From Chelativorans sp. (GTDB lineage: Bacteria > Pseudomonadota > Alphaproteobacteria > Rhizobiales > Rhizobiaceae), in the NCBI RefSeq assembly GCF_031180965.1, contig NZ_JAPSLH010000002.1, positions 216,449 to 280,448 of the forward strand: DNA of 64,000 bases, written 5' to 3'. The position numbers and the translations under genes are program-made. This document shows positions 42,329-52,203 of this stretch, one piece after another (position 1 is the first letter of the stretch; every line of letters begins with the position of its first letter). Under the pieces are notes generated by a model. That model was not told the origin of the DNA. It saw nothing but the letters and a program-made list of their open reading frames with translations, and searched no databases.

Positions 42329-42916
42329 CTAGACCTCTTTCACGTCGGCGATGGAAGGGATTTCGTCGGAGGCGTGCGCATCCTTGTCCACGTCCACGCC
42401 GGACCAGCGCAGCGCAATGCGCTCGATGGAAAAGAGCGCGATGAGCACGCCGCCCACGGCCAGCGGCATGTAGCGGAAGGAGCCGGAGATGCCGAGCCCC
42501 GGCATACGCTCGTTCCACTGCAGAAGGATGAGCTGCCAGCCGTAATAGATCATGCCCCCGGCGAAGGCGAGCACGACCAGATCGGAGATGGTGCGCAGCA
42601 CCCTCTTGCTGCCATCGGGCAGCACATAAAGGAGCACGTCGAAGCCAAGGTGATAGTTCTCACGCACGCCGACGGCCGAACCGAGAAATATGAACCAGCT
42701 CATGATCAGGATCGCCGACAGCTCGGTCCAGGCGTTGCTCCATCCGAGGACATAGCGCACGAAGACCTGCCAGAAGACGATCACCGACATGGCTACGAGA
42801 CCGATGCCGGCAATGTAGAGCGCGCCGGTGGAGAGCGCGGAAAGCACCCTTAGAGCAGGGCCCCGACGCGGATTCTCGGGCGGACGCGTATCGCCGATGC
42901 TGATTGCCTGCGACAT
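42329..42916 (-). CDS. TRAP transporter small permease (DctQ type)
   Basis: This is the small membrane subunit of the TRAP importer with four helices. The 195-residue form starts at ATG 42916 (MSQAISIGD); an in-frame ATG at 42934 would add six residues and neither has a perfect ribosome binding site. The signature VFWQVFVRYVLGWSNAWTEL is clear, as is the hydrophilic C-terminal tail. It is separated from dctP by 250 bases that hold repeat elements and a strong hairpin, unlike the tight spacing elsewhere in the operon. Confidence 0.87.
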   Translation of the reverse strand: MSQAISIGDTRPPENPRRGPALRVLSALSTGALYIAGIGLVAMSVIVFWQVFVRYVLGWSNAWTELSAILIMSWFIFLGSAVGVRENYHLGFDVLLYVLPDGSKRVLRTISDLVVLAFAGGMIYYGWQLILLQWNERMPGLGISGSFRYMPLAVGGVLIALFSIERIALRWSGVDVDKDAHASDEIPSIADVKEV

Positions 42917-42933
42917 TCCTCTGTCTCTCGTCA

Positions 42934-43086
42934 TCCCGGGCGGGCGAAGCGAGACCCGGGACCCATTGGTCGCTCAAACGTCGAGGGCGCCCGCTCCTCG
43001 TTGCGCGCTTCATCAGCATCCCGCCACCTGCGGAGACCGGCCGCGCTGCTCAACGGGTCCCGGATAGCCCTTGCGGGCTTCCGGGA
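42934..43086. repeat. Two linked palindromic intergenic repeat elements
   Basis: Between dctP and dctQ there is TCCCGGG (42934-42940) paired with CCCGGGA (42955-42961) around a GCGAAGC-containing loop. A second element, TCCCGGATAGCCC (43058-43070), pairs with GGGCTTCCGGGA (43075-43086). Both resemble the short palindromic repeats scattered between genes in rhizobial genomes, where CCCGGG-flanked units next to GGGACCCATTGG are common. The element type is recalled, not searched. Only one copy of each is in this window. Confidence 0.55.
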
Positions 43087-43122
43087 AGACGAGCTTGGAT
43101 GCGATCGGCTTGCTGATCTGGA

Positions 43123-43161
43123 GATGATCGGGATAGCGCTCGATGCACCATCCCGATCATC
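43123..43161 (-). other. Perfect 12-bp hairpin after dctP
   Basis: GATGATCGGGAT (43123-43134) and ATCCCGATCATC (43150-43161) are exact inverted copies with a 15-base loop. On the minus strand the hairpin begins seven bases after the dctP stop. No T-tract follows. It probably shields the dctP message so that the binding protein is made in excess over the permeases. Confidence 0.7.
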
Positions 43162-43168
43162 GAGTTGC

Positions 43169-44149
43169 TCAGCCTTCGGTTTCCTGGATCCGCTTCACCA
43201 GATCCTGGAGCTCAGGCGTGTTCACATACTTGTCGTAGACAGGCTTCATCGCATCGATGAAGGGCTGTTTGTCGGGAGTGGTGATCTGCGAGCCGGCTGC
43301 CTCGACGATCTTGCGCGATTCGGCCACGCGTGCGTCCCAGAGTTCCCACTGCTTTTCCATGGAGTCGCGTGCGGCCTGCTTGAAGATCTCCTGATCTTCC
43401 GGGGTGAGCTTGTCCCAGGAGGCCTTCGACATCACGAACACCTCGGGCACGATGGTGTGCTCGTCGAGCGAGAAGTTCTTCGCCACCTCGAAATGCTTGG
43501 CCGACTCGTAGCTCGGAAAATTGTTCTCCGCGCCGTCGATGACGCCCGTTTCGATGGCCGAATAGACCTCGCCGTAGGGCATCGGCGTGGCCGAGGCGCC
43601 GAGGGCTGCCACCATGTCCACGAACACATCCGACTGGATGACGCGGAACTTCAGGCCCTTCATGTCTTCCAGCGTGTTGATCGGCTTCTTCGAGTTGTAG
43701 AAGGAGCGGGCGCCGCCATCGTAGAAGGCAAGCAGAACGACGCCGTGCTGATCAAAGCCCTTGGCGATCTCCTCGCCGATCGGGCCGCTCATCACGTTGC
43801 GGGCGTGCTCGGGCGAGCGGAAGAGATAGGGCAGCGACGGGATCAGCGTGGCCGGAACGAGGCTGTTCCACGGCGCCATGGAAACGCGGTTGAGATCGAT
43901 CACGCCCGAGCGCACCTGCTCGATCGTATCGGCCTCCTGGCCGAGTTGGGCCGAGTGATACACCTCGACCTCGTAGCGGCCCTCCGTGCGCTCCTTGATG
44001 AGCTCACCGAAATGCTTCACCGCCTCGACGGTCGGATAGCCGTCGGGATGCGTGTCGGACGAGCGCAGCACCGTCTGAGCGCTGGCCGCTCCCATCATCA
44101 CAGATACTGCAACCGACGCGGCGGCAGCGAATTTCGAAAAACGCAACAT
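43169..44149 (-). CDS. TRAP transporter periplasmic binding protein (DctP type)
   Basis: This is the substrate receptor of the TRAP importer. The 326-residue precursor has a signal peptide [20 protein letters not shown] ending near ASA-QTV. The mature part shows the DctP pattern, with [35 protein letters not shown] and the [16 protein letters not shown] region holding the carboxylate-binding arginine. ATG 44149 has GGGAGGAC upstream. A start at 44188 overlapping uxaC is less likely, because it would add residues before the signal peptide. Uronates carry the carboxylate such proteins need. Confidence 0.92.
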   Translation of the reverse strand: MLRFSKFAAAASVAVSVMMGAASAQTVLRSSDTHPDGYPTVEAVKHFGELIKERTEGRYEVEVYHSAQLGQEADTIEQVRSGVIDLNRVSMAPWNSLVPATLIPSLPYLFRSPEHARNVMSGPIGEEIAKGFDQHGVVLLAFYDGGARSFYNSKKPINTLEDMKGLKFRVIQSDVFVDMVAALGASATPMPYGEVYSAIETGVIDGAENNFPSYESAKHFEVAKNFSLDEHTIVPEVFVMSKASWDKLTPEDQEIFKQAARDSMEKQWELWDARVAESRKIVEAAGSQITTPDKQPFIDAMKPVYDKYVNTPELQDLVKRIQETEG

Positions 44150-44184
44150 AATGTCCTCCCGTTGATACTTGGGCGTTCTGCCCT

Positions 44185-45594
44185 TCAAAGCCGATACGCC
44201 TTTTTGGCGAGCGTATAGGCAAGCTCCTTGGCCAGCTCAAAGGCTTCGTCTTCCCTGAGCTGGTGTTCCGAAACGAGGCGCGCGAGGAAGCCGCAATCCA
44301 CGCGCCGCGCGATATCGTGCCGCGCCGGGATCGAGGGAAAGGCCCGCGTGTCGTCGTTGAACCCGACCGTGTTGTAGAAGCCTGCCGTCTCGGTGGTGAG
44401 CTCTCGGAAACGGCGCATGCCTTCCGGGCTGTCGTAGAACCACCAGGCGGGGCCGAGCCTCAGCGCCGGATAGACGCCGGCCAGCGGCGCCAGCTCGCGC
44501 GAATAGGTGCTTTCGTCCAACGTGAAGAGGATGACGGTGAGGTCGCGCTCCAGGCCGACCGCATCGAGCATCGGCTTGAGCGCGGCGACATAATCGGTCC
44601 GGGTCGGGATATCGAAACCCTTGTCGCGGCCGAAGCGCGCCATCATTTCGGGCGAGTGGTTGCGCCAGGAGCCCGGATGAATCTGCAGCACGAGCCCGTC
44701 GTCAAGGCTCATCTTCGCCATCTCGGTCAGCATCTGGCCGCGGAAACGGCTGCGCTCGGCGGCGTCCGCCCTGCCCGTGCGCACACGGTCGAAGAGCGCT
44801 GCAGCCTCGGACGCGGAGAGATTCTCCGTCGCTGCACTGGGATGCCCGTGATCGGAGGAGGTGGCGCCAAAAGACTTGAAGAAGGCGCGGCGTTTCCGGT
44901 GCGCGGCAAGATAGCCTTGCCAGGAGCCCGTATCCTCGCCGGTGATCTCGCCCAGCCGGTCGAGATTTTTGGAAAACCCTTCGAAATCCGGATCAACCAC
45001 AGCGTCCGGCCGGTAGGCGGTGACGACCTGGCCCTTCCAGCCGCTCTCGCGGATTTTCTGATGCCAGGCAAGATCGTCGAGCGCGCCGTCGGTCGTGGCG
45101 ATCACCTCGATGTTGAAGCGCTCGAACAGCGCCCGCGGGCGGTAGTCCGGCCGGGCGAGCCGCTCGGAAATCTCGTCATAGCTCCTGTCCGCCGTTGCCG
45201 CCGAAAGCGGCTCTTCGACGCCGAACAGCTCGGAGAGCACATAGTCCATCCAGAGGCGTGTCGGCGTGCCGCGGAAAAGGTAGAAATTCTCGGCGAAGAG
45301 CCGCCAGATGCGGCGGCCATCCTTCTCCACAGGCGTTCCGTCGAGCCGGGGAACACCCAGGTCTTCCAGCGCGATGCCCTGGCTGAAGAGCATGCGGAAG
45401 ATGTAGTGGTCGGGGACGATCAGCAGCTGCGTCGGATCGGGAAAGGGTTCGTCGAGGGCATACCATCGCGGGTCGGTGTGGCCATGCGGACTGACGATGG
45501 GCAGGCCGGCGACCGTCTCGTAGAGGGCGCGGGCCAGCGAGCGCACCGAAGGCTCGGCCGGAAAAAGCACGTCGCGATCGACCAATGAGGGCAT
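44185..45594 (-). CDS. uxaC: Glucuronate/galacturonate isomerase
   Basis: This interconverts D-glucuronate with D-fructuronate, and D-galacturonate with D-tagaturonate. The 469-residue protein has the amidohydrolase-like metal site in [14 protein letters not shown], the [17 protein letters not shown] region, and [11 protein letters not shown] and [11 protein letters not shown] later. Length matches UxaC. It is the first gene of the minus-strand operon and faces uxuB across a 164-base region holding inverted repeats. A fructuronate reductase follows on the other strand, so the glucuronate branch to KDG is complete. No altronate dehydratase (galacturonate branch) is seen. Confidence 0.95.
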   Translation of the reverse strand: MPSLVDRDVLFPAEPSVRSLARALYETVAGLPIVSPHGHTDPRWYALDEPFPDPTQLLIVPDHYIFRMLFSQGIALEDLGVPRLDGTPVEKDGRRIWRLFAENFYLFRGTPTRLWMDYVLSELFGVEEPLSAATADRSYDEISERLARPDYRPRALFERFNIEVIATTDGALDDLAWHQKIRESGWKGQVVTAYRPDAVVDPDFEGFSKNLDRLGEITGEDTGSWQGYLAAHRKRRAFFKSFGATSSDHGHPSAATENLSASEAAALFDRVRTGRADAAERSRFRGQMLTEMAKMSLDDGLVLQIHPGSWRNHSPEMMARFGRDKGFDIPTRTDYVAALKPMLDAVGLERDLTVILFTLDESTYSRELAPLAGVYPALRLGPAWWFYDSPEGMRRFRELTTETAGFYNTVGFNDDTRAFPSIPARHDIARRVDCGFLARLVSEHQLREDEAFELAKELAYTLAKKAYRL

Positions 45595-45649
45595 GCGCTG
45601 CCGCTCCTCCCTTCGGCTGTTTCTTTTATCGCTAGGCGGGCGGAAGTCC

Positions 45650-45681
45650 TATGTCAACATACAAAATCCCATGGTTGTATG
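45650..45681. promoter_or_regulatory. Operator region between uxaC and uxuB
   Basis: Two overlapping symmetric elements are visible: TATGTCAACATA (45650-45661), and CATACAA (45658-45664) with TTGTATG (45675-45681) ten bases apart. They lie midway between the divergent genes. FadR-type GntR proteins favour such short inverted repeats, so the GntR encoded at 40230-41039 is the likely binder. GTATGTTGACAT from this region recurs in front of the gene at 54957. Confidence 0.55.
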
Positions 45682-45758
45682 ATGAATTTAGATTGCGCTA
45701 CGGCGAGGCTCGTTGTAGTTGGCGGCGGCAAGGGAGAGGCCCGGGAGGAGGACGATTC

Positions 45759-47243
45759 ATGCAGCGCGATCGGTTGTCCAGGACCACAATGCAGCGGGCA
45801 ACCGGCTGCGAACTTCCCGGCTACGACCTCGCCCAGGCAACACCCGGCATCGTGCATCTGGGGGTCGGCGCATTCCATCGCGCACACCAGGCCGTCTATA
45901 TCGACGATTGCCTGGCGGCGGGGGAGACGGGCTGGGGCATCGTTGGCGCCTCGCTGCGCAGTCCCGACACGCGCGACGCGCTCGCCCCCCAGGACGGGCT
46001 CTATACGCTCGCCGTCCAGGACGCCTCCGGCGACAGGCTGCGCATCATCGGCTCCCTGCGTGAACTCCTCGTCGCGCCCGAGGACCCTGCCCTGCTGGTG
46101 GCGCGCATGGCCGATCCCGCCACGCGGATCGTCACGCTCACGGTGACGGAGAAGGCCTATCTGCGCAACGCGGCGGGGGATCTCGACCTCTCCCATCCGG
46201 ATGTCGCCCGGGATGTGGAGACACTTTCCAGCCCGCGCACGGTCCACGGCTTCATCGTCGCCGCGCTTGCCGAGCGGCGGCGCGCCGGCACCCCGCCCTT
46301 CACGGTGCTCTGCTGCGACAATCTTCCGTCCAATGGCGAGACGGTGCGGCGGCTGGTGCTGCAGTTCGCCGAGGCCGCCGACCGCGATCTTGCCGGCCAT
46401 ATCGAGCAGGAGGTCGCCTTCCCCTCCACCATGGTCGACCGCATCGTGCCGGCCACGACCGATGAGGACCGCGCGCGCATCTCCTCCGCGATCGGGTTCG
46501 AAGACGCCTGGCCGGTCAAGTGCGAGCCCTTCATGCAATGGGTGGTGGAGGACCATTTCACGCTCGGCCGCCCCGGCTGGGAGCGGGCGGGCGTGACCAT
46601 GGTCAGCGATGTGCGCCCCTTCGAGGAGATGAAGCTGAGGCTCCTGAACGGCGCCCATTCGGGCCTCTCCTATCTCGGCCTGCTCTGCGGCCGCGAAAGC
46701 GTGTCGGAGGCCTTCACCGATCCGGCGATCCGCGGCTTCGTCGACCGCCTCTGGGCCGAGGCGATCCCCACTTTGCCGAAGGGTGCAGGGCTCGATCCGC
46801 AAGCCTATATAGCCGCGCTCTCCGACCGCTTTTCCAATCCCGCCCTGGTGCACCGGACGGCGCAGATCGCCAATGACGGCAGCCAGAAGCTGCCGCAGCG
46901 GATCCTCGCCACGGCCCGCGCGCGGCTTTCCGACGGCGGCTCCGCCGATCATCTGATGCTCGCCGTCGCCGCCTGGATCGCCTGCTGCGAGGCTCGCGGA
47001 AAAGCACTCCCGGCCGGCCATTTCACGGATCCGCTGGACAAGGAACTGGAGGCGGTCTTCACCGGGCGCCCATCGTCCGCGGACACGGTCCGCCAGGTCT
47101 TCGAGAGGGCGGGGTTCGACGCGATCCTCGGCGATGCCCGCCAAAAGCTCGCGCACACCGCCGCCCTGCATCTCGAAACGATCCGCCGGAACGGCGCAGG
47201 CGCGGCGATCGAGGCGGCGGCACAAGAAAGGGCATCCGCATGA
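45759..47243 (+). CDS. uxuB: Fructuronate reductase (mannitol dehydrogenase family)
   Basis: This reduces D-fructuronate to D-mannonate with NADH. The 494-residue protein belongs to the long-chain polyol dehydrogenase family: [20 protein letters not shown] at the N-terminus, [18 protein letters not shown] in the middle and the catalytic motif [19 protein letters not shown] 45759 follows GGGAGGAGGAC; earlier in-frame sequence is intergenic. The end overlaps uxuA (ATGA). Neighbours uxaC and uxuA make fructuronate more likely than mannitol as the substrate. Confidence 0.9.
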   Translation: MQRDRLSRTTMQRATGCELPGYDLAQATPGIVHLGVGAFHRAHQAVYIDDCLAAGETGWGIVGASLRSPDTRDALAPQDGLYTLAVQDASGDRLRIIGSLRELLVAPEDPALLVARMADPATRIVTLTVTEKAYLRNAAGDLDLSHPDVARDVETLSSPRTVHGFIVAALAERRRAGTPPFTVLCCDNLPSNGETVRRLVLQFAEAADRDLAGHIEQEVAFPSTMVDRIVPATTDEDRARISSAIGFEDAWPVKCEPFMQWVVEDHFTLGRPGWERAGVTMVSDVRPFEEMKLRLLNGAHSGLSYLGLLCGRESVSEAFTDPAIRGFVDRLWAEAIPTLPKGAGLDPQAYIAALSDRFSNPALVHRTAQIANDGSQKLPQRILATARARLSDGGSADHLMLAVAAWIACCEARGKALPAGHFTDPLDKELEAVFTGRPSSADTVRQVFERAGFDAILGDARQKLAHTAALHLETIRRNGAGAAIEAAAQERASA

Positions 47244-48418
47244 AGCAGACATGGCGTTGGTTCGGCCCCGATGATCCGGTCACGCTGGCCCATGTCCGCC
47301 AGGCCGGGGCCGTGGGCATCGTCAGCGCGCTGCATCACCTGAACGACGGCCGCGCCTGGCCCGCCGACGAGATCGCCAGACGCAAGGCGGAGATAGAGGC
47401 GGCGGGCCTGGAATGGTCGGTGGTGGAAAGCATCGTCGTCCACGAGGACATCAAGACGCGCACCGGCCGCTACCGCGAGCTGATCGACAACTACAAGCAG
47501 TCCATCCGCAACGTGGCCGCGGCGGGCATCCGCACCGTCTGCTACAATTTCATGGCCATCACCGATTGGACACGCACCGACCTCGACTATCCGATGCCGC
47601 ATGGCGGCACGGCGCTGCGCTTCGACGCCGTCGAATTCTGCGCCTATGATTTGCTGGTGCTGAAGCGCCCGGGCGCGGAAGCCGAGTATCCGCCCGAACG
47701 CATCGAGGCGGCGCGCGAGCGGCTTGCCGCCATGAGCGAGAGCGACCTTGCCCGGATCGAGCGCAACCTCATCGAATGGGTGCCGGCGCGCGAGTTCGTG
47801 TACGACCGCGAGAGCTTCCGGCGCATGCTGGACGTCTACCGCGACATCTCTCTGGAGGGCTTTCGCGAGAACCTCTTCGCGTTCCTGCGCGAGATCGTGC
47901 CCGTGGCGGAAGAGGAGGGCGTAAAACTTGCGATCCATCCGGACGACCCGCCTTTCCCGATCTTCGGCCTCCCGCGCGTCGTCTCGAGGGCTTCCGATGC
48001 CCGCGCGCTCATTGCCGCGGTCAAGTCGCCCTCCAATGGCATCACGCTCTGCACCGGCTCCTACGGCGCCAACCGCGACAACGACCTGGTTGCCATGGCA
48101 AGGGAATTCGGCCCCGACATTCACTTCGCGCATCTGCGCAATGTGAAGCACGAGCCGGACGGCTCGTTCCATGAGTCCGAGCACCTGGACGGCGACGTGG
48201 ACATGGTGGGAGTGGTCCACGAGCTTCTGAAGGAGGAGCGGCGCCGCGCCGCTGAAGGCCGTGCCGATGCCGTCATCCCCATCCGGCCGGACCATGGGCA
48301 TCTGATCCTCGACGATATCGGCAAGAAGGTGAATCCGGGCTATTCCGGCATCGGCCGGCTGAAGGGCCTGGCGGAGTTGCGGGGCGTGGTGCGGGCGGTT
48401 GAGCGCTTTGCATTCTGA
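47240..48418 (+). CDS. uxuA: Mannonate dehydratase
   Basis: This dehydrates D-mannonate to 2-keto-3-deoxygluconate. The 392-residue TIM-barrel protein has the family start [20 protein letters not shown], then [30 protein letters not shown], the metal region [20 protein letters not shown] and [16 protein letters not shown], and [13 protein letters not shown] near the end. Length fits UxuA. It is translationally coupled to uxuB. KDG kinase and aldolase are absent from the window and must lie elsewhere. Confidence 0.95.
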   Translation: MKQTWRWFGPDDPVTLAHVRQAGAVGIVSALHHLNDGRAWPADEIARRKAEIEAAGLEWSVVESIVVHEDIKTRTGRYRELIDNYKQSIRNVAAAGIRTVCYNFMAITDWTRTDLDYPMPHGGTALRFDAVEFCAYDLLVLKRPGAEAEYPPERIEAARERLAAMSESDLARIERNLIEWVPAREFVYDRESFRRMLDVYRDISLEGFRENLFAFLREIVPVAEEEGVKLAIHPDDPPFPIFGLPRVVSRASDARALIAAVKSPSNGITLCTGSYGANRDNDLVAMAREFGPDIHFAHLRNVKHEPDGSFHESEHLDGDVDMVGVVHELLKEERRRAAEGRADAVIPIRPDHGHLILDDIGKKVNPGYSGIGRLKGLAELRGVVRAVERFAF

Positions 48419-48454
48419 ACGTTGTCTCGGGTGAGCGGATCGGGAGGCAGAACC

Positions 48455-49480
48455 ATGGCAAGAAAGCGCATCGCGGTGATCGGCCTTGGCATGGCGTCCA
48501 CGCCGCATGCCAAGAGCCTGCTCGACCTGTCCGACCGCGTAGAGGTCGCCGCCTGCTTTAGCCCCAGTGAAACCCGCCGCAAGGCGTTTTCGGAGCTTTG
48601 GGGACTGCCGATCGCTTCCGATGCGGAGTCGATCTTCGCGGACAAATCCATCGACGCGGTGATGGTGCTGACGCCGCCCAACACCCACTATGAACTGGTC
48701 GAGCAGGCCGCGCGCGCCGGCAAGCATGTGCTTCTCGAAAAGCCGCTCGAAATCTCCACAGAGCGCGCGCAGCGCATGGTCGAGGCTGCAGAATCGGCAG
48801 GCGTAGCGCTGGGCATCGTGCTGCAGCAGCGTTTCCGCCCGGTCAGCGTCAAGCTCGCCGAAGTCATGGCCGAAGGCAGACTGGGCGAGCTTGTCGGCGC
48901 ATCGGCAAGGCTCTCCAACTGGCGCCCGCAGAGCTATTACGACCAGCCCGGCCGCGGCACGAAGGCGCGCGACGGCGGTGGCGTGCTCTTGACCCAGGGC
49001 GTCCACACGCTCGACCTTCTCATTTCGTTTGCAGGCGTGCCGGAAGAGGCCACCGCCTATGCCGTCACCACGAAAGTGCACCGCATGGAGACGGAGGATT
49101 TTGCCGCCGGTGCCGTGCGCTATCCCAATGGCGCGATCGGCACCATCAGCGCCACCACCTGCGCCTATCCTGGGTTCCCGGATGCCATCGAGCTCATCGG
49201 CACCAAGGGCACCGCGCGTATCGAAGGCACGGCGCTGATCGCGCAGTTCCACGACGGTACGGAGCTCCGCCAGGATGACGGCGCGCTCGGCGGCGGCGCG
49301 GGGGCCGACCCCATGGCCTTCCCGCACGATCACCACCGCGCCGTGCTCACGGATTTCCTCGACGCCATCGAAACCGGCCGTCAGCCGAAGGTGAGCGGGC
49401 GCGAGGCTTTGAAGGTGCACCGCCTGATCGATGCCTTGCTCAGGTCCGCCGAGAGCGGCCGGCGCGAACGCGTCGGCTGA
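48455..49480 (+). CDS. Gfo/Idh/MocA-family oxidoreductase of the uxu operon
   Basis: This is an NAD(P)-dependent sugar-type dehydrogenase of 341 residues. The Rossmann motif IGLGMASTPHAKSLL departs from the usual GxGxxG spacing by having MAS in the last part. The EKP motif is HVLLEKPLEIS. The substrate domain contains GGGVLLTQGVHTLDLLI with the conserved histidine. ATG 48455 has GGGAGGCAG upstream; an in-frame start at 48422 is less likely. It follows uxuA by 36 bases and is the last gene before a strong terminator, so it shares regulation with uronate catabolism. The substrate is unknown. Confidence 0.85.
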   Translation: MARKRIAVIGLGMASTPHAKSLLDLSDRVEVAACFSPSETRRKAFSELWGLPIASDAESIFADKSIDAVMVLTPPNTHYELVEQAARAGKHVLLEKPLEISTERAQRMVEAAESAGVALGIVLQQRFRPVSVKLAEVMAEGRLGELVGASARLSNWRPQSYYDQPGRGTKARDGGGVLLTQGVHTLDLLISFAGVPEEATAYAVTTKVHRMETEDFAAGAVRYPNGAIGTISATTCAYPGFPDAIELIGTKGTARIEGTALIAQFHDGTELRQDDGALGGGAGADPMAFPHDHHRAVLTDFLDAIETGRQPKVSGREALKVHRLIDALLRSAESGRRERVG

Positions 49481-49526
49481 GCCGGTCCGCGAGCAGGCGA
49501 ACGCCGGCCTCGCGGACCGGCTTTTT
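49480..49526 (+). terminator. Rho-independent terminator of the uxuB operon
   Basis: A perfect 14-bp stem (49480-49493 with 49509-49522, arms AGCCGGTCCGCGAG and CTCGCGGACCGGCT) is followed by TTTTT. It begins at the last base of the oxidoreductase stop codon. It separates this operon from the convergent copper ATPase gene. Confidence 0.88.
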
Positions 49527-49553
49527 CGTCGTCATGCGGCCGGGCCAGCTTTC

Positions 49554-52049
49554 CTATCGCAGCGCAAGTCCCCTCAGCCGCAGGGCGTTGGCGATGACCG
49601 ACACCGAGGAGAGGCTCATGGCGGCGGCGGCGAGCATGGGCGAGAGCAGCATGCCGAACACCGGGTAGAGGATGCCTGCCGCAACCGGCACGCCGAGAGC
49701 ATTGTAGACGAAGGCGAAGAACAGGTTCTGCTTGATGTTGCGGATCGTCGCCTGCGCCAGCGTCCGCGCCCGCACGATTCCGTTGAGGTCGCCCTTCACG
49801 AGCGTGATGCCCGCGCTCTCCATGGCCACATCGGCGCCGGTGCCCATGGCGATGCCCACATCGGCGGCAGCGAGCGCCGGCGCATCGTTCACGCCGTCGC
49901 CGGCCATGGCGACCTTGACGCCCGCGGCCTGAAGTTCATCAACAAGGGCCTTCTTGCTCTCGGGCATCATGTCGGCGCGGACCTCGTCGATGCCGAGCTT
50001 CGCCGCGACGGCTCTGGCGGTGCGCTCATTGTCGCCGGTAGCCATGATGATCTTGAGCCCGGCGACGTGCAGGGCGCGGATCGCCTCGGCGGTAGACGCC
50101 TTGATCGGGTCGGCGACGGCGACGATGCCGGCCAGCTTTCCATCGGCGGCGACGAACATCACCGTCTTGCCCTCGCCGCGCAGCTCGTCCGCGCGCGCCT
50201 GAAGCGGCGCGACATCGACGGAGAGATCCTCCATCATCGCCCGGTTGCCGAGCGCCACAGCGCGCCCGGACACGCGGCCGGAGACGCCCTTGCCGGTCGC
50301 CGCCTCGAAATCCGTGGAGTCCGGCAGCGCCGCTCCCCTCTCCCGCGCGCCTTCAACGATGGCCTCGGCAAGCGGATGCTCCGACCCCTTCTCGAGGGCC
50401 GCCGCAAGGGCGAGAAGCTCGGACGCGTCCACGCCTTCGGCCGGGACCACATCGGTGAGGCGCGGCTTGCCCTCTGTGAGCGTGCCGGTCTTATCGATGA
50501 TCAGCGTGCCCACGCGCGCGAAGCGCTCCAGAGCCTCCGCGTCCCTGATGAGCACGCCCGCCTGCGCGCCGCGCCCGGTCGCCGTCAGGATGGACATTGG
50601 AGTGGCAAGCCCGAGGGCACAGGGACAGGCGATGATCAGCACCGAGACCGCCGAAACGATGGCGAAGACCATGCTGGGCGCCGGGCCGAACAGAGCCCAG
50701 ACGGCGAAGGCAGCTACCGCGACGAGCACCACGGCCGGTACGAAGTAATAGGACACCCTGTCGGCAAGGCCCTGGATCGGCGCCCGCGAGCGCTGCGCCT
50801 TCGCGACCATCTCGACAATCTGCGAAAGCATCGTCTCCTTGCCAACCTTTTCCGCGCGCATGATGAGCGAGCCGTTCTTGTTGAGCGTGCCGCCGGTGAG
50901 CAGGTCGCCTTCGGTTTTCTCGACCGGGACCGGCTCGCCGGTGATCATGGATTCGTCCACCGATGAGCGGCCCTCGAGGACGGTGCCGTCGACCGGCACG
51001 CTCTCGCCCGGCCTCACGCGCAGCCGGTCTCCCGCCTGCACCTCCTCCAGCGGCACGTCTGTCTCCGAGCCGTCCGCGCCGATCCGCCGCGCCGTCTTGG
51101 GCGCAAGGTCAAGCAGCGCCCGGATGGCGGAGCCTGTCCGCTCGCGCGCCCGAAGCTCCAGCACCTGGCCGAGGAAGACCAAGGCGACGATCACCGCCGC
51201 GGCCTCGAAATAGACCGGCACCGTGCCGCCATGGCCACGGAACTGGTGCGGGAAGATGCCGGGAAAGAGCGTCGCGACGACGCTGTAGACATAGGCGGTG
51301 CCGACGCCGATGGAGATCAGCGTCCACATATTCGGGCTGCGGTTGACGACCGATTCATAGCCGCGCACGAAGAAGGGGATGGCCGCCCAGAGGACCACCG
51401 GGCTTGCCAGGAGAAGCTCGGCCCATGCTGCCGGCCTCTCGCCGATCCAGTCGCGGAAGGGCAGGCCGAGCATGGGGCCCATCGTGATGAGCAGCAGCGG
51501 GATAGAAAGTGCCCCGCTCACCCAGAGACGGCGGGTGAAATCGATCAGCTCCGGATTGGGACCCTCCTCGCCGGTGGGCACGCCCATGGGCTCGAGCGCC
51601 ATGCCGCAGATCGGGCAGGAGCCCGGCTTGTCGCGGACGATTTCGGGGTGCATCGGGCAGGTATAGAGCCTGCCCGCGGGGACAGGCTCGGAAACGGGCT
51701 TCTCGCCCAAATATTTCTCCGGGTCCGCCTCGAACTTCCCCTTGCAACCGGCCGAGCAGAAATAGAAGCCGCGTCCCTCGTGCCGGGCAAAATGCCGAGC
51801 GCCCGCGCGGTCCACCTTCATGCCGCAGACCGGGTCGGGGGCTTGCAGGTAGTCTTCCGGCTTCGCCGTAAACTTGTCGAGGCAGGACTGGCTGCAGAAG
51901 TGGAAGATGCGCCCGCCGTGCTCGGCGGACGGCTTGCCGGCAGCAGGATCGACCGTCATGCCGCAGACCGGGTCGCGCGTCATGGCCCCTGCCCCATGCG
52001 ATGCATGCGAGTGCCCGTGGTGATCATGGGTGTGATGGTCGTGATTCAT
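49554..52049 (-). CDS. copA: Copper-exporting P1B-type ATPase with two YHS domains
   Basis: This pumps Cu(+) out of the cytoplasm. The 831-residue protein has a histidine-rich start ([19 protein letters not shown]) and two YHS metal domains (DPVCGM near residues 25 and 73). A heavy-metal-binding domain follows ([10 protein letters not shown] to [10 protein letters not shown], about 128-155). Eight membrane helices contain the CPC motif in [11 protein letters not shown] (about residue 474), and DKTGTLTEG holds the phosphorylated Asp (about 518). No classical HMA domain is present. It stands alone between the uronate and apiose clusters. Its promoter contains a CueR-type operator, so copper induction is expected. 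Confidence 0.93.
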   Translation of the reverse strand: MNHDHHTHDHHGHSHASHGAGAMTRDPVCGMTVDPAAGKPSAEHGGRIFHFCSQSCLDKFTAKPEDYLQAPDPVCGMKVDRAGARHFARHEGRGFYFCSAGCKGKFEADPEKYLGEKPVSEPVPAGRLYTCPMHPEIVRDKPGSCPICGMALEPMGVPTGEEGPNPELIDFTRRLWVSGALSIPLLLITMGPMLGLPFRDWIGERPAAWAELLLASPVVLWAAIPFFVRGYESVVNRSPNMWTLISIGVGTAYVYSVVATLFPGIFPHQFRGHGGTVPVYFEAAAVIVALVFLGQVLELRARERTGSAIRALLDLAPKTARRIGADGSETDVPLEEVQAGDRLRVRPGESVPVDGTVLEGRSSVDESMITGEPVPVEKTEGDLLTGGTLNKNGSLIMRAEKVGKETMLSQIVEMVAKAQRSRAPIQGLADRVSYYFVPAVVLVAVAAFAVWALFGPAPSMVFAIVSAVSVLIIACPCALGLATPMSILTATGRGAQAGVLIRDAEALERFARVGTLIIDKTGTLTEGKPRLTDVVPAEGVDASELLALAAALEKGSEHPLAEAIVEGARERGAALPDSTDFEAATGKGVSGRVSGRAVALGNRAMMEDLSVDVAPLQARADELRGEGKTVMFVAADGKLAGIVAVADPIKASTAEAIRALHVAGLKIIMATGDNERTARAVAAKLGIDEVRADMMPESKKALVDELQAAGVKVAMAGDGVNDAPALAAADVGIAMGTGADVAMESAGITLVKGDLNGIVRARTLAQATIRNIKQNLFFAFVYNALGVPVAAGILYPVFGMLLSPMLAAAAMSLSSVSVIANALRLRGLALR

Positions 52050-52080
52050 CTCTTGTTACTCCTTCTGGCCATCACCTAGT

Positions 52081-52099
52081 CCTTCCAGTAACTGGAAGG
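52081..52099 (-). promoter_or_regulatory. CueR-type copper-responsive promoter of copA
   Basis: CCTTCCAGTAACTGGAAGG is an 8-bp inverted repeat with a 3-base centre, the classic CueR/MerR-family box. On the minus strand TTGACC (-35) and a TAGGTG-like -10 are 19 bases apart, the overlong spacer that such activators correct by twisting DNA. No cueR gene is in the window, so the regulator must act from elsewhere. Confidence 0.85.
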
Positions 52100-52162
52100 T
52101 CAAGACCCCGCCTCCGCCGCCCCCGCCTCTGCCGAGCGGCATGATTTACTCTCTCGGCAAAC

Positions 52163-52174
52163 TGGTATAATGAG
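52163..52174 (+). promoter_or_regulatory. NanR-like operator and extended -10 before the RuBisCO-like gene
   Basis: AACTGGTATAATGAG (52160-52174) contains TGGTATAAT, a consensus extended -10 promoter element. It is also a TGGTATAA site like those bound by NanR-type GntR regulators. The same AACTGGTAT occurs at 54861 and 62161. GGTATAATGAG is identical to the reverse strand at 61283-61273. Confidence 0.6.
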
Positions 52175-52203
52175 GTCACAACACCCGCCGTTGGGATTGG
52201 GGC

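Noticed and set aside
41040..42518. Long upstream extension of the gntR frame across dctM
   Set aside because: The region encodes the DctM permease in another frame; the regulator starts naturally at 41039 just before its helix-turn-helix.
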